Shown in pieces: positions 49,916-57,913 of a stretch of DNA of 64,000 bases. This DNA is from Nannocystis punicea. GTDB taxonomy: Bacteria > Myxococcota_A > Polyangia > Nannocystales > Nannocystaceae. The first letter of the stretch is position 1, and each line of letters begins with the position of its first letter. The notes beneath the pieces are model-generated. The model worked only from the letters and a program-made list of their open reading frames with translations. It was not told the origin of the DNA and ran no database searches. Made by a program: the position numbers and the translations under genes. The stretch is taken from assembly GCF_026965555.1 (NCBI RefSeq), contig NZ_CP114040.1, forward strand, positions 12,106,001 through 12,170,000, in the 5' to 3' direction.

Positions 49916-51174
49916 CGGACCCGCTGCAGCGCCTCGCCCGCGAGGTCGCCCGCAACCTCGGCGACGGCCCCGGACCGGTCCGCCGCGAGCGTCAGCGGGC
50001 GGCCGTCGCCCGCCTCACCGCCGCGCCCCGCCCTCGCCGCGAGCCCAACGCCTGGTGGCTCCTGCCCCTGGCGGCAGCTGTCCTTTTGGCCATGTTCCTC
50101 GCCCGCCCCGCGACCCTGAGCGCGCCGCTGACGGTGACGGTCGCCCAGCAGGCGGTCATGGTCGGCGCCTGGCTCGCCGCCCCCGAGCGCGAGGCCCTCG
50201 TCCTCGACTTCTCCGACGACAGCCGCGCCGAGCTGGCCGCTCGCGCCGCCGCCCGCCTCACCCGGGCCGAGCCCGCGCACGTCGAGCTCGCGCTCGAGCG
50301 CGGCACCGTCACCCTCCACGTCGTGGCCGTCCCCGACCGCGCGTGGTCCGTCAGCGCCGGCCCGTTCACCGTCGCGCTCACCGACGCCGACGCCAGCGCC
50401 ACGTGGATCTCCGCGACCGCCACATTGATCGTCGAGGTCCACCGCGGCAGCGTCGACGTCGCCGGCCCCGACGGCGCGACGCACCTGCGCGCCGGCCAGC
50501 GCCTCGAGCTGCGCGACCGGTCGGCCGAGCCCGGCCTCCTCGCGCGCAGCGACGTCCCCATCACTCCCCACGCGAACGCTTCGCCCGCGCCAGCGGGCGA
50601 TCTTTCAGCCGAGGCCGCGCTCCTCGAAGCATCCTCCGGCCCCACCCCGGCAGCCGCTCCGTCGGCCGATGCCCCGCTCCTCGAAGCGCAGGCCATCGAT
50701 CGCCCCTCCGGCCCTCGCGCGAGCCCCCCGGCCGCGAGCTCGTCCCGCTCCGCCGCCCGCTCGCCCGCTGCGAACTCCTCATCCTCGTCGGCCGGCTCGC
50801 CCGCCGAGACCGCGTGGATCGCCCTCGCCGAAGCCGGTGATTGCGCGGCCGCCCTCGCTGCCGCCGAGCGCCACGGCCTCTCGCAGCTGCACGCCACGCT
50901 CGCCGCCGCCGACCTCGACCTGCTCGCCCACTGCGCCCGCGTCGCCGGCGACGCCCCGCGAGCACGCGACGCCCTGCTCGCTTTGCGCCGGCGCTTCCCC
51001 GCCGATCCCCGCGCCCACACGGCCGCCTTCCTGCTCGGCCGCGTCGCCCTCGACCTCGACCGCGACCCCGCCCGCGCCGCCGACTGGTTTAAAAAGTACC
51101 TGTCCGAAGCGCCAGACGGTGCATTGGCCGCCGACGCCCGCCGCCGGCTCGACGAGCTCGACGCGCTGCACTAA
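49912..51174 (+). CDS. FecR-like anti-sigma/TPR membrane protein
   Basis: A 420-residue single-pass protein. The cytoplasmic N-terminus (about 45 residues, basic) would bind the sigma factor. The membrane helix is residues 48-64 (WWLLPLAAAVLLAMFLA). The periplasmic part contains a FecR domain (about 130-215: VELALERGTVTLHVVAVP, ATLIVEVHRGSVDVAGPDG, LRAGQRLEL). A Ser/Ala/Pro linker of about 80 residues follows, then a C-terminal TPR-like domain (AALAAAERHGL, DARRRLDELDAL). FecR proteins sense an envelope signal and control an ECF sigma. It overlaps the sigma gene by four bases. A TGTCC-TTTT-GGCCA near-palindrome lies in the membrane-helix codons (50079). Confidence 0.88.
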   Translation: MTDPLQRLAREVARNLGDGPGPVRRERQRAAVARLTAAPRPRREPNAWWLLPLAAAVLLAMFLARPATLSAPLTVTVAQQAVMVGAWLAAPEREALVLDFSDDSRAELAARAAARLTRAEPAHVELALERGTVTLHVVAVPDRAWSVSAGPFTVALTDADASATWISATATLIVEVHRGSVDVAGPDGATHLRAGQRLELRDRSAEPGLLARSDVPITPHANASPAPAGDLSAEAALLEASSGPTPAAAPSADAPLLEAQAIDRPSGPRASPPAASSSRSAARSPAANSSSSSAGSPAETAWIALAEAGDCAAALAAAERHGLSQLHATLAAADLDLLAHCARVAGDAPRARDALLALRRRFPADPRAHTAAFLLGRVALDLDRDPARAADWFKKYLSEAPDGALAADARRRLDELDALH

Positions 51175-51282
51175 CAGCCGCGCGACAATGCGCCGACTCC
51201 GCTCATTCGCGCGACGAGCCCGTCGCGTTCGCGACTCGCGCCATTGTCGATCGGACCGCTCGCCTCGCCGCCGTCTCCCCAT

Positions 51283-51320
51283 TTAAAAAATGAGCCGTCG
51301 TCTCGACCTCACGCGACTCC
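51283..51320 (+). promoter_or_regulatory. Probable ECF promoter (copy C)
   Basis: A-tract TTTAAAAAA directly before TGAGCC (51291-51296), 17 bases, then CGAC (51314-51317), ending just before the Met at 51326. It is the most divergent of the three copies but keeps the A/T tract, both boxes and the spacing. Confidence 0.55.
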
Positions 51321-51325
51321 AGGGC

Positions 51326-52228
51326 ATGCAGACATCCCTTCGCTCTTCCCTGCCGATCGCGCTCGTCCTGGCTCTGGCCGGCTGCGATGTCCTCGACCCG
51401 ATCATCACCACCGGCTTCACCTCCGAGACAGGCCCCTGGGAGACCTCGACCGTCACCACCGACGACCCGTCGGCCGGCAGCGCCTCCGACACCACCTCTG
51501 ACACCACCTCCGACGGCGCGTCCACCACCACCGTCACCACGGCTGACCCCACCAACGCGTTCATCTTCCCGGCCGATCCGCCCGCGCAGTGCGACGTGTG
51601 GGCGCAGGACTGCCCCGCCGGAGAGAAGTGCGCCGCCGAGGGGCCGAAGCCGCTCAACTCCGGCAGCATCACCTGCACCCCGATCGCCCCCGACCCCGAT
51701 CAGCTCGGCGAGCCGTGCCAGCTGCTCGTCGAGGGACACCTCGGGCCCGACACCTGTGACATCGGCCTCTATTGCTACGACGTCGATCCGGTCACCCAGC
51801 AGGGCACCTGCGCCTCGCTCTGCACCGGGAGCCCCGACAACCCCAGCTGCGGCGCCGGGCAGGTGTGCCTGAACACCAACCTCCCGATGTGTCTCACCGC
51901 CTGCGATCCGCTGCTCGGAGGCTGCGCCGGCGACGACCTTTGCCTCATGCTCTCGACCGGGTTCGGCTGCTGGCCCGACGACAGTCAGCCTCAGCACGGC
52001 TTGTTCGAGGGGTGCGAATACCTCGACACGTGCGACAATGGCCTGTTCTGCGGCAACTCCGAGGGCGCCAGCGAGTGCGACCTCGACAGCGCTGGCTGCT
52101 GCCTCGCCTACTGCGATGTGAACGCCCCCAACACCTGCCCGGGCGTCGGCCAGCAGTGCCTGCCCTTCTTCTCGCCCGGCGACGCCCCGCCCGGATACGA
52201 GCACCTCGGCGCCTGCTTCCTGCCGTGA
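51326..52228 (+). CDS. Cys-rich lipoprotein, paralogue 1
   Basis: A 300-residue exported lipoprotein, lipobox ALAGC (Cys20) followed by Asp, then a Thr/Ser/Asp linker. The mature domain has about 20 Cys in a fixed pattern: PADPPAQCDVWAQDCPAGEKC, GEPCQLL..GHLGPDTCDIGLYC, CAGDDLC, GCEYLDTCDNGLFC and CCLAYCDVNAPNTCPG. It shares the whole pattern with the next gene, so the two are tandem duplicates of a disulfide-rich family common in Nannocystaceae but of unknown role. An in-frame ATG at 51290 lies inside the promoter-like motif, so 51326 is preferred. Likely regulated by the ECF factor encoded upstream. Confidence 0.85.
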   Translation: MQTSLRSSLPIALVLALAGCDVLDPIITTGFTSETGPWETSTVTTDDPSAGSASDTTSDTTSDGASTTTVTTADPTNAFIFPADPPAQCDVWAQDCPAGEKCAAEGPKPLNSGSITCTPIAPDPDQLGEPCQLLVEGHLGPDTCDIGLYCYDVDPVTQQGTCASLCTGSPDNPSCGAGQVCLNTNLPMCLTACDPLLGGCAGDDLCLMLSTGFGCWPDDSQPQHGLFEGCEYLDTCDNGLFCGNSEGASECDLDSAGCCLAYCDVNAPNTCPGVGQQCLPFFSPGDAPPGYEHLGACFLP

Positions 52229-52270
52229 CCCCGCCGATTCGCCCGCGCCTGCTCGCGGGGCCGCGGGCGG

Positions 52271-52311
52271 GCAAAATTTGCTGAGCCATCGGCCCCGGCT
52301 CGCGCGACCTC
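52271..52311 (+). promoter_or_regulatory. Probable ECF promoter (copy B)
   Basis: AT tract CAAAATTTGC directly before TGAGCC (52282-52287), 17 bases, then CGACC. Over 30 bases it differs from the copy before the sigma gene at only a few positions. It ends a few bases before the ATG at 52318. Confidence 0.6.
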
Positions 52312-52317
52312 TTGCCC

Positions 52318-53286
52318 ATGCGACGACCCCTCGTCCTCGCCCTCGCCTTCGCCGGTTGCGGCCCGGGTATTCTCGACCCGATCCTCACGGCCGGCTCCGC
52401 TTCGTCCGGCCCGGGCGACACCACCGCGCTCGAGACCGGCCCTCCGGCGGAGGCCTCGGCGTCGATCTCCTCGACCTCCGGCCCCGCGACCGACGGCACC
52501 TCGTTCATCACCTCCGCCTCGACGGTCACGTCCTACGACGACTGCACCTTCGTCTGCCCCCCCACCACCACGGGTGACGACAGCGTCTTCATCATGCCGG
52601 CCGACCCGCCCGCGCAGTGCGACGTCTGGGCGCAGGATTGCCCCGCCGGCGAGAAGTGCGCCGCCGCCGGGCCGCCGCCGCTGACCACCGGCAGCATCGC
52701 CTGCGCCGCGATCGTCCCCGGCCCCGACCAGCTCGGCGAGCCCTGCCAGGTGCTCGTCGAGGGCCACCTCGGGCCCGACACCTGTGACCTCGGCCTCTAT
52801 TGCCACAGCGTCGATCCGGCCACCCAACAGGGCACCTGCCGCCCGCTCTGCACCGGCCACTCCGACGACCCGGCCTGTCCCTCCGGACAGGTCTGTCTCA
52901 ACACCGCCCTGCCGATGTGCTTCGCCGCCTGCGACCCGCTGGTCCACGACTGCGCGGGCGACGACACTTGCATCTGGATCGATCCCCAGTTCGGCTGCTT
53001 CCCCGCGGGCAATCAGCCGAAGAATGGCCTGTTCGAGGCGTGCGAATACCTCGACCAGTGCGAGGACGGCCTGATCTGCGTCGACCCCGCGGGCGCCGGC
53101 GAGTGCGACCTCGAGGGGGTCGGTTGCTGCCTCCCGTTTTGCGACCTCGACTTCCCCGACACCTGCCCCGGCGTGGGCCAGGTGTGCCAGCCCTTCCACC
53201 AGGGCAAGCCGCCGGCCGGCCTCGAGCACCTCGGGCTCTGCTCCCTCCCCTCACGCCGCGCCGAGGACCTCCGTATGACTTTTTAA
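52318..53286 (+). CDS. Cys-rich lipoprotein, paralogue 2
   Basis: A 322-residue exported lipoprotein, lipobox AFAGC (Cys14), with a Ser/Thr/Gly linker. The body is clearly homologous to the preceding gene: MPADPPAQCDVWAQDCPAGEKC, LGPDTCDLGLYC, CAGDDTC, EACEYLDQCEDGLIC and CCLPFCDLDFPDTCPGVGQVC. Near-identity at nucleotide level in the first block suggests fairly recent duplication or gene conversion. A perfect TGTCC-N4-GGACA palindrome with 7-bp arms (52874-52891) occurs inside this copy only. TTG at 52312 is a weaker start than the ATG at 52318. Probably co-regulated with paralogue 1 and the ECF sigma factor. Confidence 0.85.
   Translation: MRRPLVLALAFAGCGPGILDPILTAGSASSGPGDTTALETGPPAEASASISSTSGPATDGTSFITSASTVTSYDDCTFVCPPTTTGDDSVFIMPADPPAQCDVWAQDCPAGEKCAAAGPPPLTTGSIACAAIVPGPDQLGEPCQVLVEGHLGPDTCDLGLYCHSVDPATQQGTCRPLCTGHSDDPACPSGQVCLNTALPMCFAACDPLVHDCAGDDTCIWIDPQFGCFPAGNQPKNGLFEACEYLDQCEDGLICVDPAGAGECDLEGVGCCLPFCDLDFPDTCPGVGQVCQPFHQGKPPAGLEHLGLCSLPSRRAEDLRMTF
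52874..52891. repeat. Coding copy of the TGTCC-N4-GGACA palindrome
   Basis: Arms CCTGTCC / GGACAGG around CTCC, inside lipoprotein paralogue 2. The aligned region of paralogue 1 lacks it, so it was gained after the duplication or lost from the sister. Confidence 0.7.
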
Positions 53287-53306
53287 ACATGTTCCTATAA
53301 ACATGT
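53287..53306. terminator. ACATGTT hairpin after lipoprotein paralogue 2
   Basis: Arms ACATGTT (53287-53293) and AACATGT (53300-53306) right after the stop at 53286, in an unusually AT-rich stretch that continues into TGTCCGTTCGG. Member of the dispersed element family and probable terminator. Confidence 0.55.
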
Positions 53307-53426
53307 CCGTTCGGCCACACTCGTGTGCGCCGCCGGTTCGTCGCGAAGGCGCGCGGCGAGGGGTCCGATGAAGCTCCGCAGGCAACAGTCGCCGAACGTC
53401 GAGGCATCGGGCATCCTTCACCGGCG

Positions 53427-54641
53427 ATGGCTCGCCGCGCCGCATGTCTGCTCGCCGCCACGGTCTGGCTCACCGGCGTGGGCCCTGCCCGCGCCGCCAC
53501 GGTCGTCCTGGTCCACGCCCCCGACGCGCGCTGGCGGCTCGCCGAGCTGCGCGTCCGCGACGAGCTCCGCTCGCTCGGCATGACCGTCACCGACGCCGGC
53601 CCACGCGGCCGCGACGACGGCGCGATGGCGACGCTGATCGCCGAACAGGCAGCCGTCGCCGCCGTGCAGATCTCCCGCACCGGCGAGCGCGCCGATGTCA
53701 CTCTGTGGTTCGTCGACGCCGACACCTCGGCCCCGCGCCGCCTCGAGTTCGCGGTCGAGGACAGCCTTCAGCCCGGTCTCGTCGCCCTCCGCGCCGCCGA
53801 AAGGGTCCGCACCGAGACCCGGGCCCGCCCCGCGCCCGAGCCTGCCGCCCTCGCCTCGACGCCCCCCGCCGCCTCGCTCGTCCCGCTCGCGCCCGCCTCG
53901 ACGTCCCCCGCGCAATCCTCCACGCCGATCGAACCAACCTCGACCGCTCCGACCACGACCACCAACCCGCCCGCCGCCTCGACGCTCGTCCCTCTGCCCG
54001 CCGCTCCCCCGCCCGCGCCGTTCTCCGGCCCGCCACCACCCACGGGCCCCTCGCTCCCGGAGTTCACGGACGACCTCCCGCCTGCGCTTCCTGCCGCGCC
54101 TGCGCCTCCGGTCCGCCGTCACGGCCTGCTCGTCGCTGCGACGATCGGCGGCGGCCCGGGCGGCGCCGGCCTGCTCGCGGGCCTCGACCTCGCCGGCCGG
54201 CGCGAGCTCGGCCGTCGCCTCGAGTTCAGCGGCGGCGTCACCACTCTGGTGACGTCCGGCTGGCGCGAGGATGTCCGCGGATCGATCTTGCTCGGCGTGG
54301 TCGCCGGCCGCGCGCAGCTCGGACCACGCTGGCAGCTGGGCCCGCGCACGACGCTGCGCATCGGCCTGGGCGGCGGCGTCGGTCTGGGCTGGGCGGTCGG
54401 CCGCGCCAACAGCCCGTACCGGGGCGTCAGCGATGTCCAGCCGGTCGGCATGCTCTCGGCGACCCTCGCCCTGGCCGTGCGCCTCGGCCCGCGGCTGTCC
54501 GCGCACGGCGGCCTCGCGGTCGACGTCCTGCTGCCCCCGCTCAGCATCCGCAGCGGCGGCGTCGAGGCCTTCCGCGTCGGCCAGCCGCTGTTGCGCGGCG
54601 TCCTCGGCCTCGCCTGGGACTGGCCGCTGCGGCCCAGGTGA
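53427..54641 (+). CDS. Exported protein with Pro-rich linker and outer-membrane beta-barrel-like C-terminus
   Basis: A 404-residue protein. A signal peptide (MARRAACLLAATVWLTG...ARA) is followed by a small alpha/beta domain (ATVVLVHAPDARWRLAELRVRDELRSLG...VQISR..ERADVTLWFVDADT). A Pro/Ala/Ser/Thr linker covers about residues 140-235. The C-terminal 165 residues alternate Gly and hydrophobic/charged residues (HGLLVAATIGGGPGG, LAGLDLAGRRELGRRLEF, SILLGVVAGRAQLGPRWQL), as expected for transmembrane strands ending LGLAWDWPLRPR. This layout is common in myxobacterial proteins adjoining ECF/FecR loci. It could be the outer-membrane element of the same envelope regulon, but no TGAGCC promoter was seen before it. 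Confidence 0.75.
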   Translation: MARRAACLLAATVWLTGVGPARAATVVLVHAPDARWRLAELRVRDELRSLGMTVTDAGPRGRDDGAMATLIAEQAAVAAVQISRTGERADVTLWFVDADTSAPRRLEFAVEDSLQPGLVALRAAERVRTETRARPAPEPAALASTPPAASLVPLAPASTSPAQSSTPIEPTSTAPTTTTNPPAASTLVPLPAAPPPAPFSGPPPPTGPSLPEFTDDLPPALPAAPAPPVRRHGLLVAATIGGGPGGAGLLAGLDLAGRRELGRRLEFSGGVTTLVTSGWREDVRGSILLGVVAGRAQLGPRWQLGPRTTLRIGLGGGVGLGWAVGRANSPYRGVSDVQPVGMLSATLALAVRLGPRLSAHGGLAVDVLLPPLSIRSGGVEAFRVGQPLLRGVLGLAWDWPLRPR

Positions 54642-54687
54642 CGCCACCTCGAGCTCGGCGTCCTCGCTCGGGGACGACGGGCGCGAC

Positions 54688-55227
54688 TCAACCGCCGGCC
54701 ATCTCTGCGACCTGCTGCACCGTCCGCCAGTTGCGGGCGGTCAGCGGCGACCCGACGACCCGATCGATCAACGCCGGCGTCCACTTCGAGCGCCCGACCC
54801 CGCCCGGGTAGTGGAACCACAGCACCTCCCCCGCCGCCACCACGCGCTCGCCGAGAGTCGCCCGCTCGTTCAGCTTCGTCACCGCGTCGGTCCGGGGCGG
54901 CCGCTTCGACACCCCGAGCAGCACGCGATTGGCCTCCGCCTCCGCCTCCGACCGCAGCGGGCTGCCCGCCACGATCTGCCGCCACTGGGCGGCCGTGCGC
55001 ACCATGACGTCGACGTGCATCCCGAACGCCCGCGTGATGCCCTGCTCGAGCGCCGCCTCGTGGGTGTCCGTCGAGCCCTCCGCGTTGAACACGACGTTGC
55101 CGCTCTGGATGTACGTCTGCACCGCGGCGAAGCCGAGCTCGCCGCACAGCCCCCGCAAGTCGGCCATCGGGAGCTTGCGGGTGCTGCCGACGTTGATGCT
55201 GCGGAGGAGCGCGATGAACGTGGTCAT
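54688..55227 (-). CDS. DUF1697 protein
   Basis: A 179-residue soluble protein of the DUF1697 family. The conserved N-terminus TTFIALLRSINVGSTRKLPMADLRGLCGELGF, the block VQTYIQSGNVVF and the C-terminal TARNWRTVQQVAEM are all present (N-terminal part: LLRSINVG, KLPMADLR). Family members are small cytosolic proteins with two alpha/beta repeats and no defined function. The Met at 55227 is the family start; an in-frame Met at 55308 is unlikely. It is convergent with the outer-membrane-type gene and divergent from the H1-tailed gene at 55347. Confidence 0.92.
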   Translation of the reverse strand: MTTFIALLRSINVGSTRKLPMADLRGLCGELGFAAVQTYIQSGNVVFNAEGSTDTHEAALEQGITRAFGMHVDVMVRTAAQWRQIVAGSPLRSEAEAEANRVLLGVSKRPPRTDAVTKLNERATLGERVVAAGEVLWFHYPGGVGRSKWTPALIDRVVGSPLTARNWRTVQQVAEMAGG

Positions 55228-55346
55228 GTGGCGCTCGATCGTGCGCGCGCGAGCCGGCCGCTGGCAAGTCGAAAGCGGCAGCCGGTCGCGACATGTTCGA
55301 TCGGTCATGTGCTCGCTGGGGCGGCGCCGTGGTACCGTCGCGTCCG

Positions 55347-56237
55347 ATGTCCAGCGACACCTTCTACATCGAGATCCGGCCGCTCCAGGACGACACCGTG
55401 GAGCTCGTGTGCACGACCAGCACCGCCGGCGGCGTCAACGACTACGCGCTCACGCGATCGTTCGTGCTGATGGCGCTGGCGGACGGCATGCCGTACGCGG
55501 GCGACAACCCGACGCCGCTGCAGAAGGCGATGCAGGAGGTCGGCGGCCCGACCCCGCCGGTGTGGCAGGAGAGCTTCCACCGCGAGCACGTCGACAAGTT
55601 CATCGCCTCGACCGAGCTGGTCGAGCGGATCGGCATCGTCACCGACGAGCGCGCCTGGCAAGAGGGCCGCTTCCGCGACGAGCCCGACTCCTATAAAAAA
55701 TTCCCCTCCCACCAGTTCGTCCTCCGCGCCCGCGTCACCGACCCGCGCTACCTCGAAGGCCTGACCCCCGGCTCCAGCTTCGGCACCACCGCCTTCGACG
55801 CCTGGTGGGACGACCCCGCCCGCCCCAGCCGCGCCGAGATGGCCGCCGTCGAAGCCCGAGCCTCGCGCTGGTTCCCGCCGAGCAAGAAAGCCGCGAGCGA
55901 GAAGAAGGCCGCGAGCAAGAAGGCCGCGAGCAAGAAGGCCGCGAGCAAGAAGGCCGCCAAGAAGGCCGCCAAGAAGGCCCCGGCCAAGAAGGCCGCCAAG
56001 AAGACGGCGAGCAAGAAGGCCGCCAAGAAAGCCCCGGCCAAGAAGGCTACCAAGAAGGCCCCAACCAAGAAGGCTACCAAGAAGGCCCCGACCAAGAAGG
56101 TCCCCAAGAAAGCCCCGGCCAAGAAGGCCGCCAAGAAAGCCCCGGCCAAGAAGACCGCCAAGAAGACGGCGACCAAGAAGACCGCCAAGAAGGCCCCGGC
56201 CAAGAAGGCCGCCAAGAAAGCACCAGCGGCCGAGTGA
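55347..56237 (+). CDS. Globular domain with C-terminal histone-H1-like Lys/Ala tail
   Basis: A 296-residue protein. Residues 1-175 are a soluble alpha/beta domain of unknown family (MSSDTFYIEIRPLQDDTVELVC, VWQESFHREHVDKFIASTELV, FRDEPDSYKKFPSHQFVLRARV). From about residue 177 to the end it is a run of over 20 KKA(A/P)(A/S/T)K pentamers and hexamers, as in eukaryotic H1 tails, AlgP and myxobacterial nucleoid proteins. The tail should bind DNA, RNA or polyphosphate by charge. It is encoded by nearly identical AAGAAGGCC units, so length polymorphism by slippage is likely. The gene at 1691 has the same kind of tail at its N-terminus on another domain. Confidence 0.8.
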   Translation: MSSDTFYIEIRPLQDDTVELVCTTSTAGGVNDYALTRSFVLMALADGMPYAGDNPTPLQKAMQEVGGPTPPVWQESFHREHVDKFIASTELVERIGIVTDERAWQEGRFRDEPDSYKKFPSHQFVLRARVTDPRYLEGLTPGSSFGTTAFDAWWDDPARPSRAEMAAVEARASRWFPPSKKAASEKKAASKKAASKKAASKKAAKKAAKKAPAKKAAKKTASKKAAKKAPAKKATKKAPTKKATKKAPTKKVPKKAPAKKAAKKAPAKKTAKKTATKKTAKKAPAKKAAKKAPAAE

Positions 56238-56713
56238 GTCGCCGAGGGCGCCTCGCCGCCCTCGCAACACGAAGGCCTCGAGCTGATGAGGATTGGACTC
56301 GGTGCCTCGTCGGCCTCGAATCACGACGGTCTCGAGCTCCCGCCCGCGAGGCGACGAGCCTCGCCTACCGCGCCTCTCATCGTCGCGCCATGACATGTCC
56401 GATCGGGCATGTCACCGCTCATCTCGGCCCGATGGGTTGTGCGACGCCCCTCGCAACCCTCGATCCCGCCAGCCTCGCGCGTTCATCGACCCACCTCGCC
56501 CTCGATCCCGCCAGCCTCGGCTGGCCAAGGTCACGCTCGGCGCGATGGGCCGCGGCGACGAGACCGCCGGCCGCACCGCGACGCGCCAGCCCGGCGGTGT
56601 CCTCCCCGTGCGCGAGCCCTGCGCGGCCCCGGTCTCGCGCCACCTGTCCCTTTCGCCAGCTCGCCCTCCGACCTGCGGACAGTGAGCGCGATCGCGAGTA
56701 AAACAGCTCGCCC
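56238..56713. other. About 475-base intergenic region with a palindrome and a direct repeat
   Basis: No gene seen. It contains the GACATG-family palindrome at 56391-56414 and a 20-base direct repeat CCTCGATCCCGCCAGCCTCG at 56458-56477 and 56500-56519 (offset 42). Confidence 0.5.
56391..56414. repeat. 24-bp palindrome of the GACATG family
   Basis: TGACATGTCCGA followed by its complement with one T/G-type change, so an RNA hairpin would still pair through G-U. Centre GATC. Confidence 0.65.
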
Positions 56714-57676
56714 GTGCCGACCGGCGACGTCCTTCCCCTCCTGAGCACCCTGTTCGGGCTCGTCGCCGTCGGCCAGCTGCTCCGGCTCACGGCGGCCTTG
56801 CCGACCACCGCCCCGGACATCCTCGCGCGCGTCATCTTGCGGGTCACCATGCCGGCGCTGATCGTCGTCATCCTCGCCGACGCGCGTCTCGAGCCGGCGC
56901 TCGCGCCGGCGGTGCTCGCCTGCACCGTCGCCCTGTTCAGCGCCTGCGCCCTGGGCGTCCTGCTCATGCGGGCGCGCGGCGCCTCGCGGCCCGCCCAGGG
57001 CTCCGCCGGCGTCACCGCGGCCTTCGCCAACACCGCCTTCCTCGGCGTCCCCTTCGTCCTGGCCGTGTTCCCCGGCTCGCACGGGGCCGCCACCGCCGCG
57101 GTGATCATCGACACCGTCGACACCACCGTCCTGCTGCTCACCTTCGGCGTCGCCTTCGCCGGCGCCATGGCGCGGCCGCGGGTTCCGGTCCAGAGCCCGC
57201 TCCGCGCGCGGCTCTTCCGCGCCGCCGGCTCCTTGCTGCGCCAGCCGATGATCGTCGCCGTGCTCGTCGGCCTCGCGCTCGCCGTCAGCGGCCTCGCCTT
57301 GCCCGCCGCGCTCGCCCGCCCGCTCACGCAGGTCGGTCAGACCACCCCCGTCCTCGCCTTCCTCACCATCGGCCTCGGCCTCGACCTCCGCTCGCTACGC
57401 GGCCAGACCGTCCCCCTCGCCGGCATCGCCGCCATCAAGCTGCTCGTCGCCCCCGCGATCGCCTGCCTCGTCCTGCTCGCCCTCGACGTCCGCGGCGACG
57501 TCGCCCGCACCGCCGTCCTGCAGGCCGCCATGCCGACCGCCGTCGTCTCGACGATCATCGCCACCGACGCCGGCTGCGACGGCCAGCTCGCCGCCGCCGC
57601 CTCCGTCGTCACCACCCTCCTGTCGCTCGCCACCCTCCCGCTCGTCCTCGCCTGCCTGCAAGCGATCGGCCTGTAG
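56714..57676 (+). CDS. AEC-family (auxin-efflux-carrier-like) permease
   Basis: A 320-residue inner-membrane transporter with ten predicted helices in two inverted halves, typical of the AEC family (MleP/YfdV-like), which move small organic acids. Markers are LLSTLFGLVAVGQLLRL, the conserved FANTAFLGVPFVLAVF around residue 105, LLRQPMIVAVLVGLALAVSGLALP at the start of the second half, PVLAFLTIGLGLDL, and the C-terminal AAMPTAVVSTIIATDAGCDGQLAAAASVVTTLLSLATLPL (split: AAMPTAVVSTIIA, VVTTLLSLATLPL). GTG start. Monocistronic; a cluster of palindromes follows the stop. Substrate unknown. Confidence 0.92.
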   Translation: MPTGDVLPLLSTLFGLVAVGQLLRLTAALPTTAPDILARVILRVTMPALIVVILADARLEPALAPAVLACTVALFSACALGVLLMRARGASRPAQGSAGVTAAFANTAFLGVPFVLAVFPGSHGAATAAVIIDTVDTTVLLLTFGVAFAGAMARPRVPVQSPLRARLFRAAGSLLRQPMIVAVLVGLALAVSGLALPAALARPLTQVGQTTPVLAFLTIGLGLDLRSLRGQTVPLAGIAAIKLLVAPAIACLVLLALDVRGDVARTAVLQAAMPTAVVSTIIATDAGCDGQLAAAASVVTTLLSLATLPLVLACLQAIGL

Positions 57677-57681
57677 TCCAT

Positions 57682-57742
57682 GTCTTATAGGGCATGTCCT
57701 CGAGGTCATGACCTCTAAGCCATATCTTTGAAGACATTTCGC
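57682..57742. terminator. Cluster of GGACATG-family palindromes after the AEC gene
   Basis: Several degenerate inverted copies follow each other: TGTCTTATAGGGCATGTCC, then the perfect 14-bp palindrome GAGGTCATGACCTC (57702-57715), then CTTTGAAGACATTTCGCAAGGGACA. The last resembles the linker between the two hairpins at 12695-12764. Likely terminator for the AEC gene. Confidence 0.65.
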
Positions 57743-57913
57743 AAGGGACAGAAGCCAGCGAGGCGAGACGACGGCCTCACCTCCCGCTCAGCCGTCCTCG
57801 CCCCCCGCGAGCGCGGCTCCAGCGACCCCTCGAGCCCGCGGCTGAGCTCCCCGAGCCGGAGCAGTTCGTCCTCGCCATCCCGGCGACGTCGCCCGCACTC
57901 CGGCCTCACGCTT

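Noticed and set aside
55750..56215. Minus-strand AFLAGAFLA repeats opposite the Lys/Ala tail, looking like a repeat membrane protein
   Set aside because: Antisense of AAGAAGGCC repeats; not a gene.
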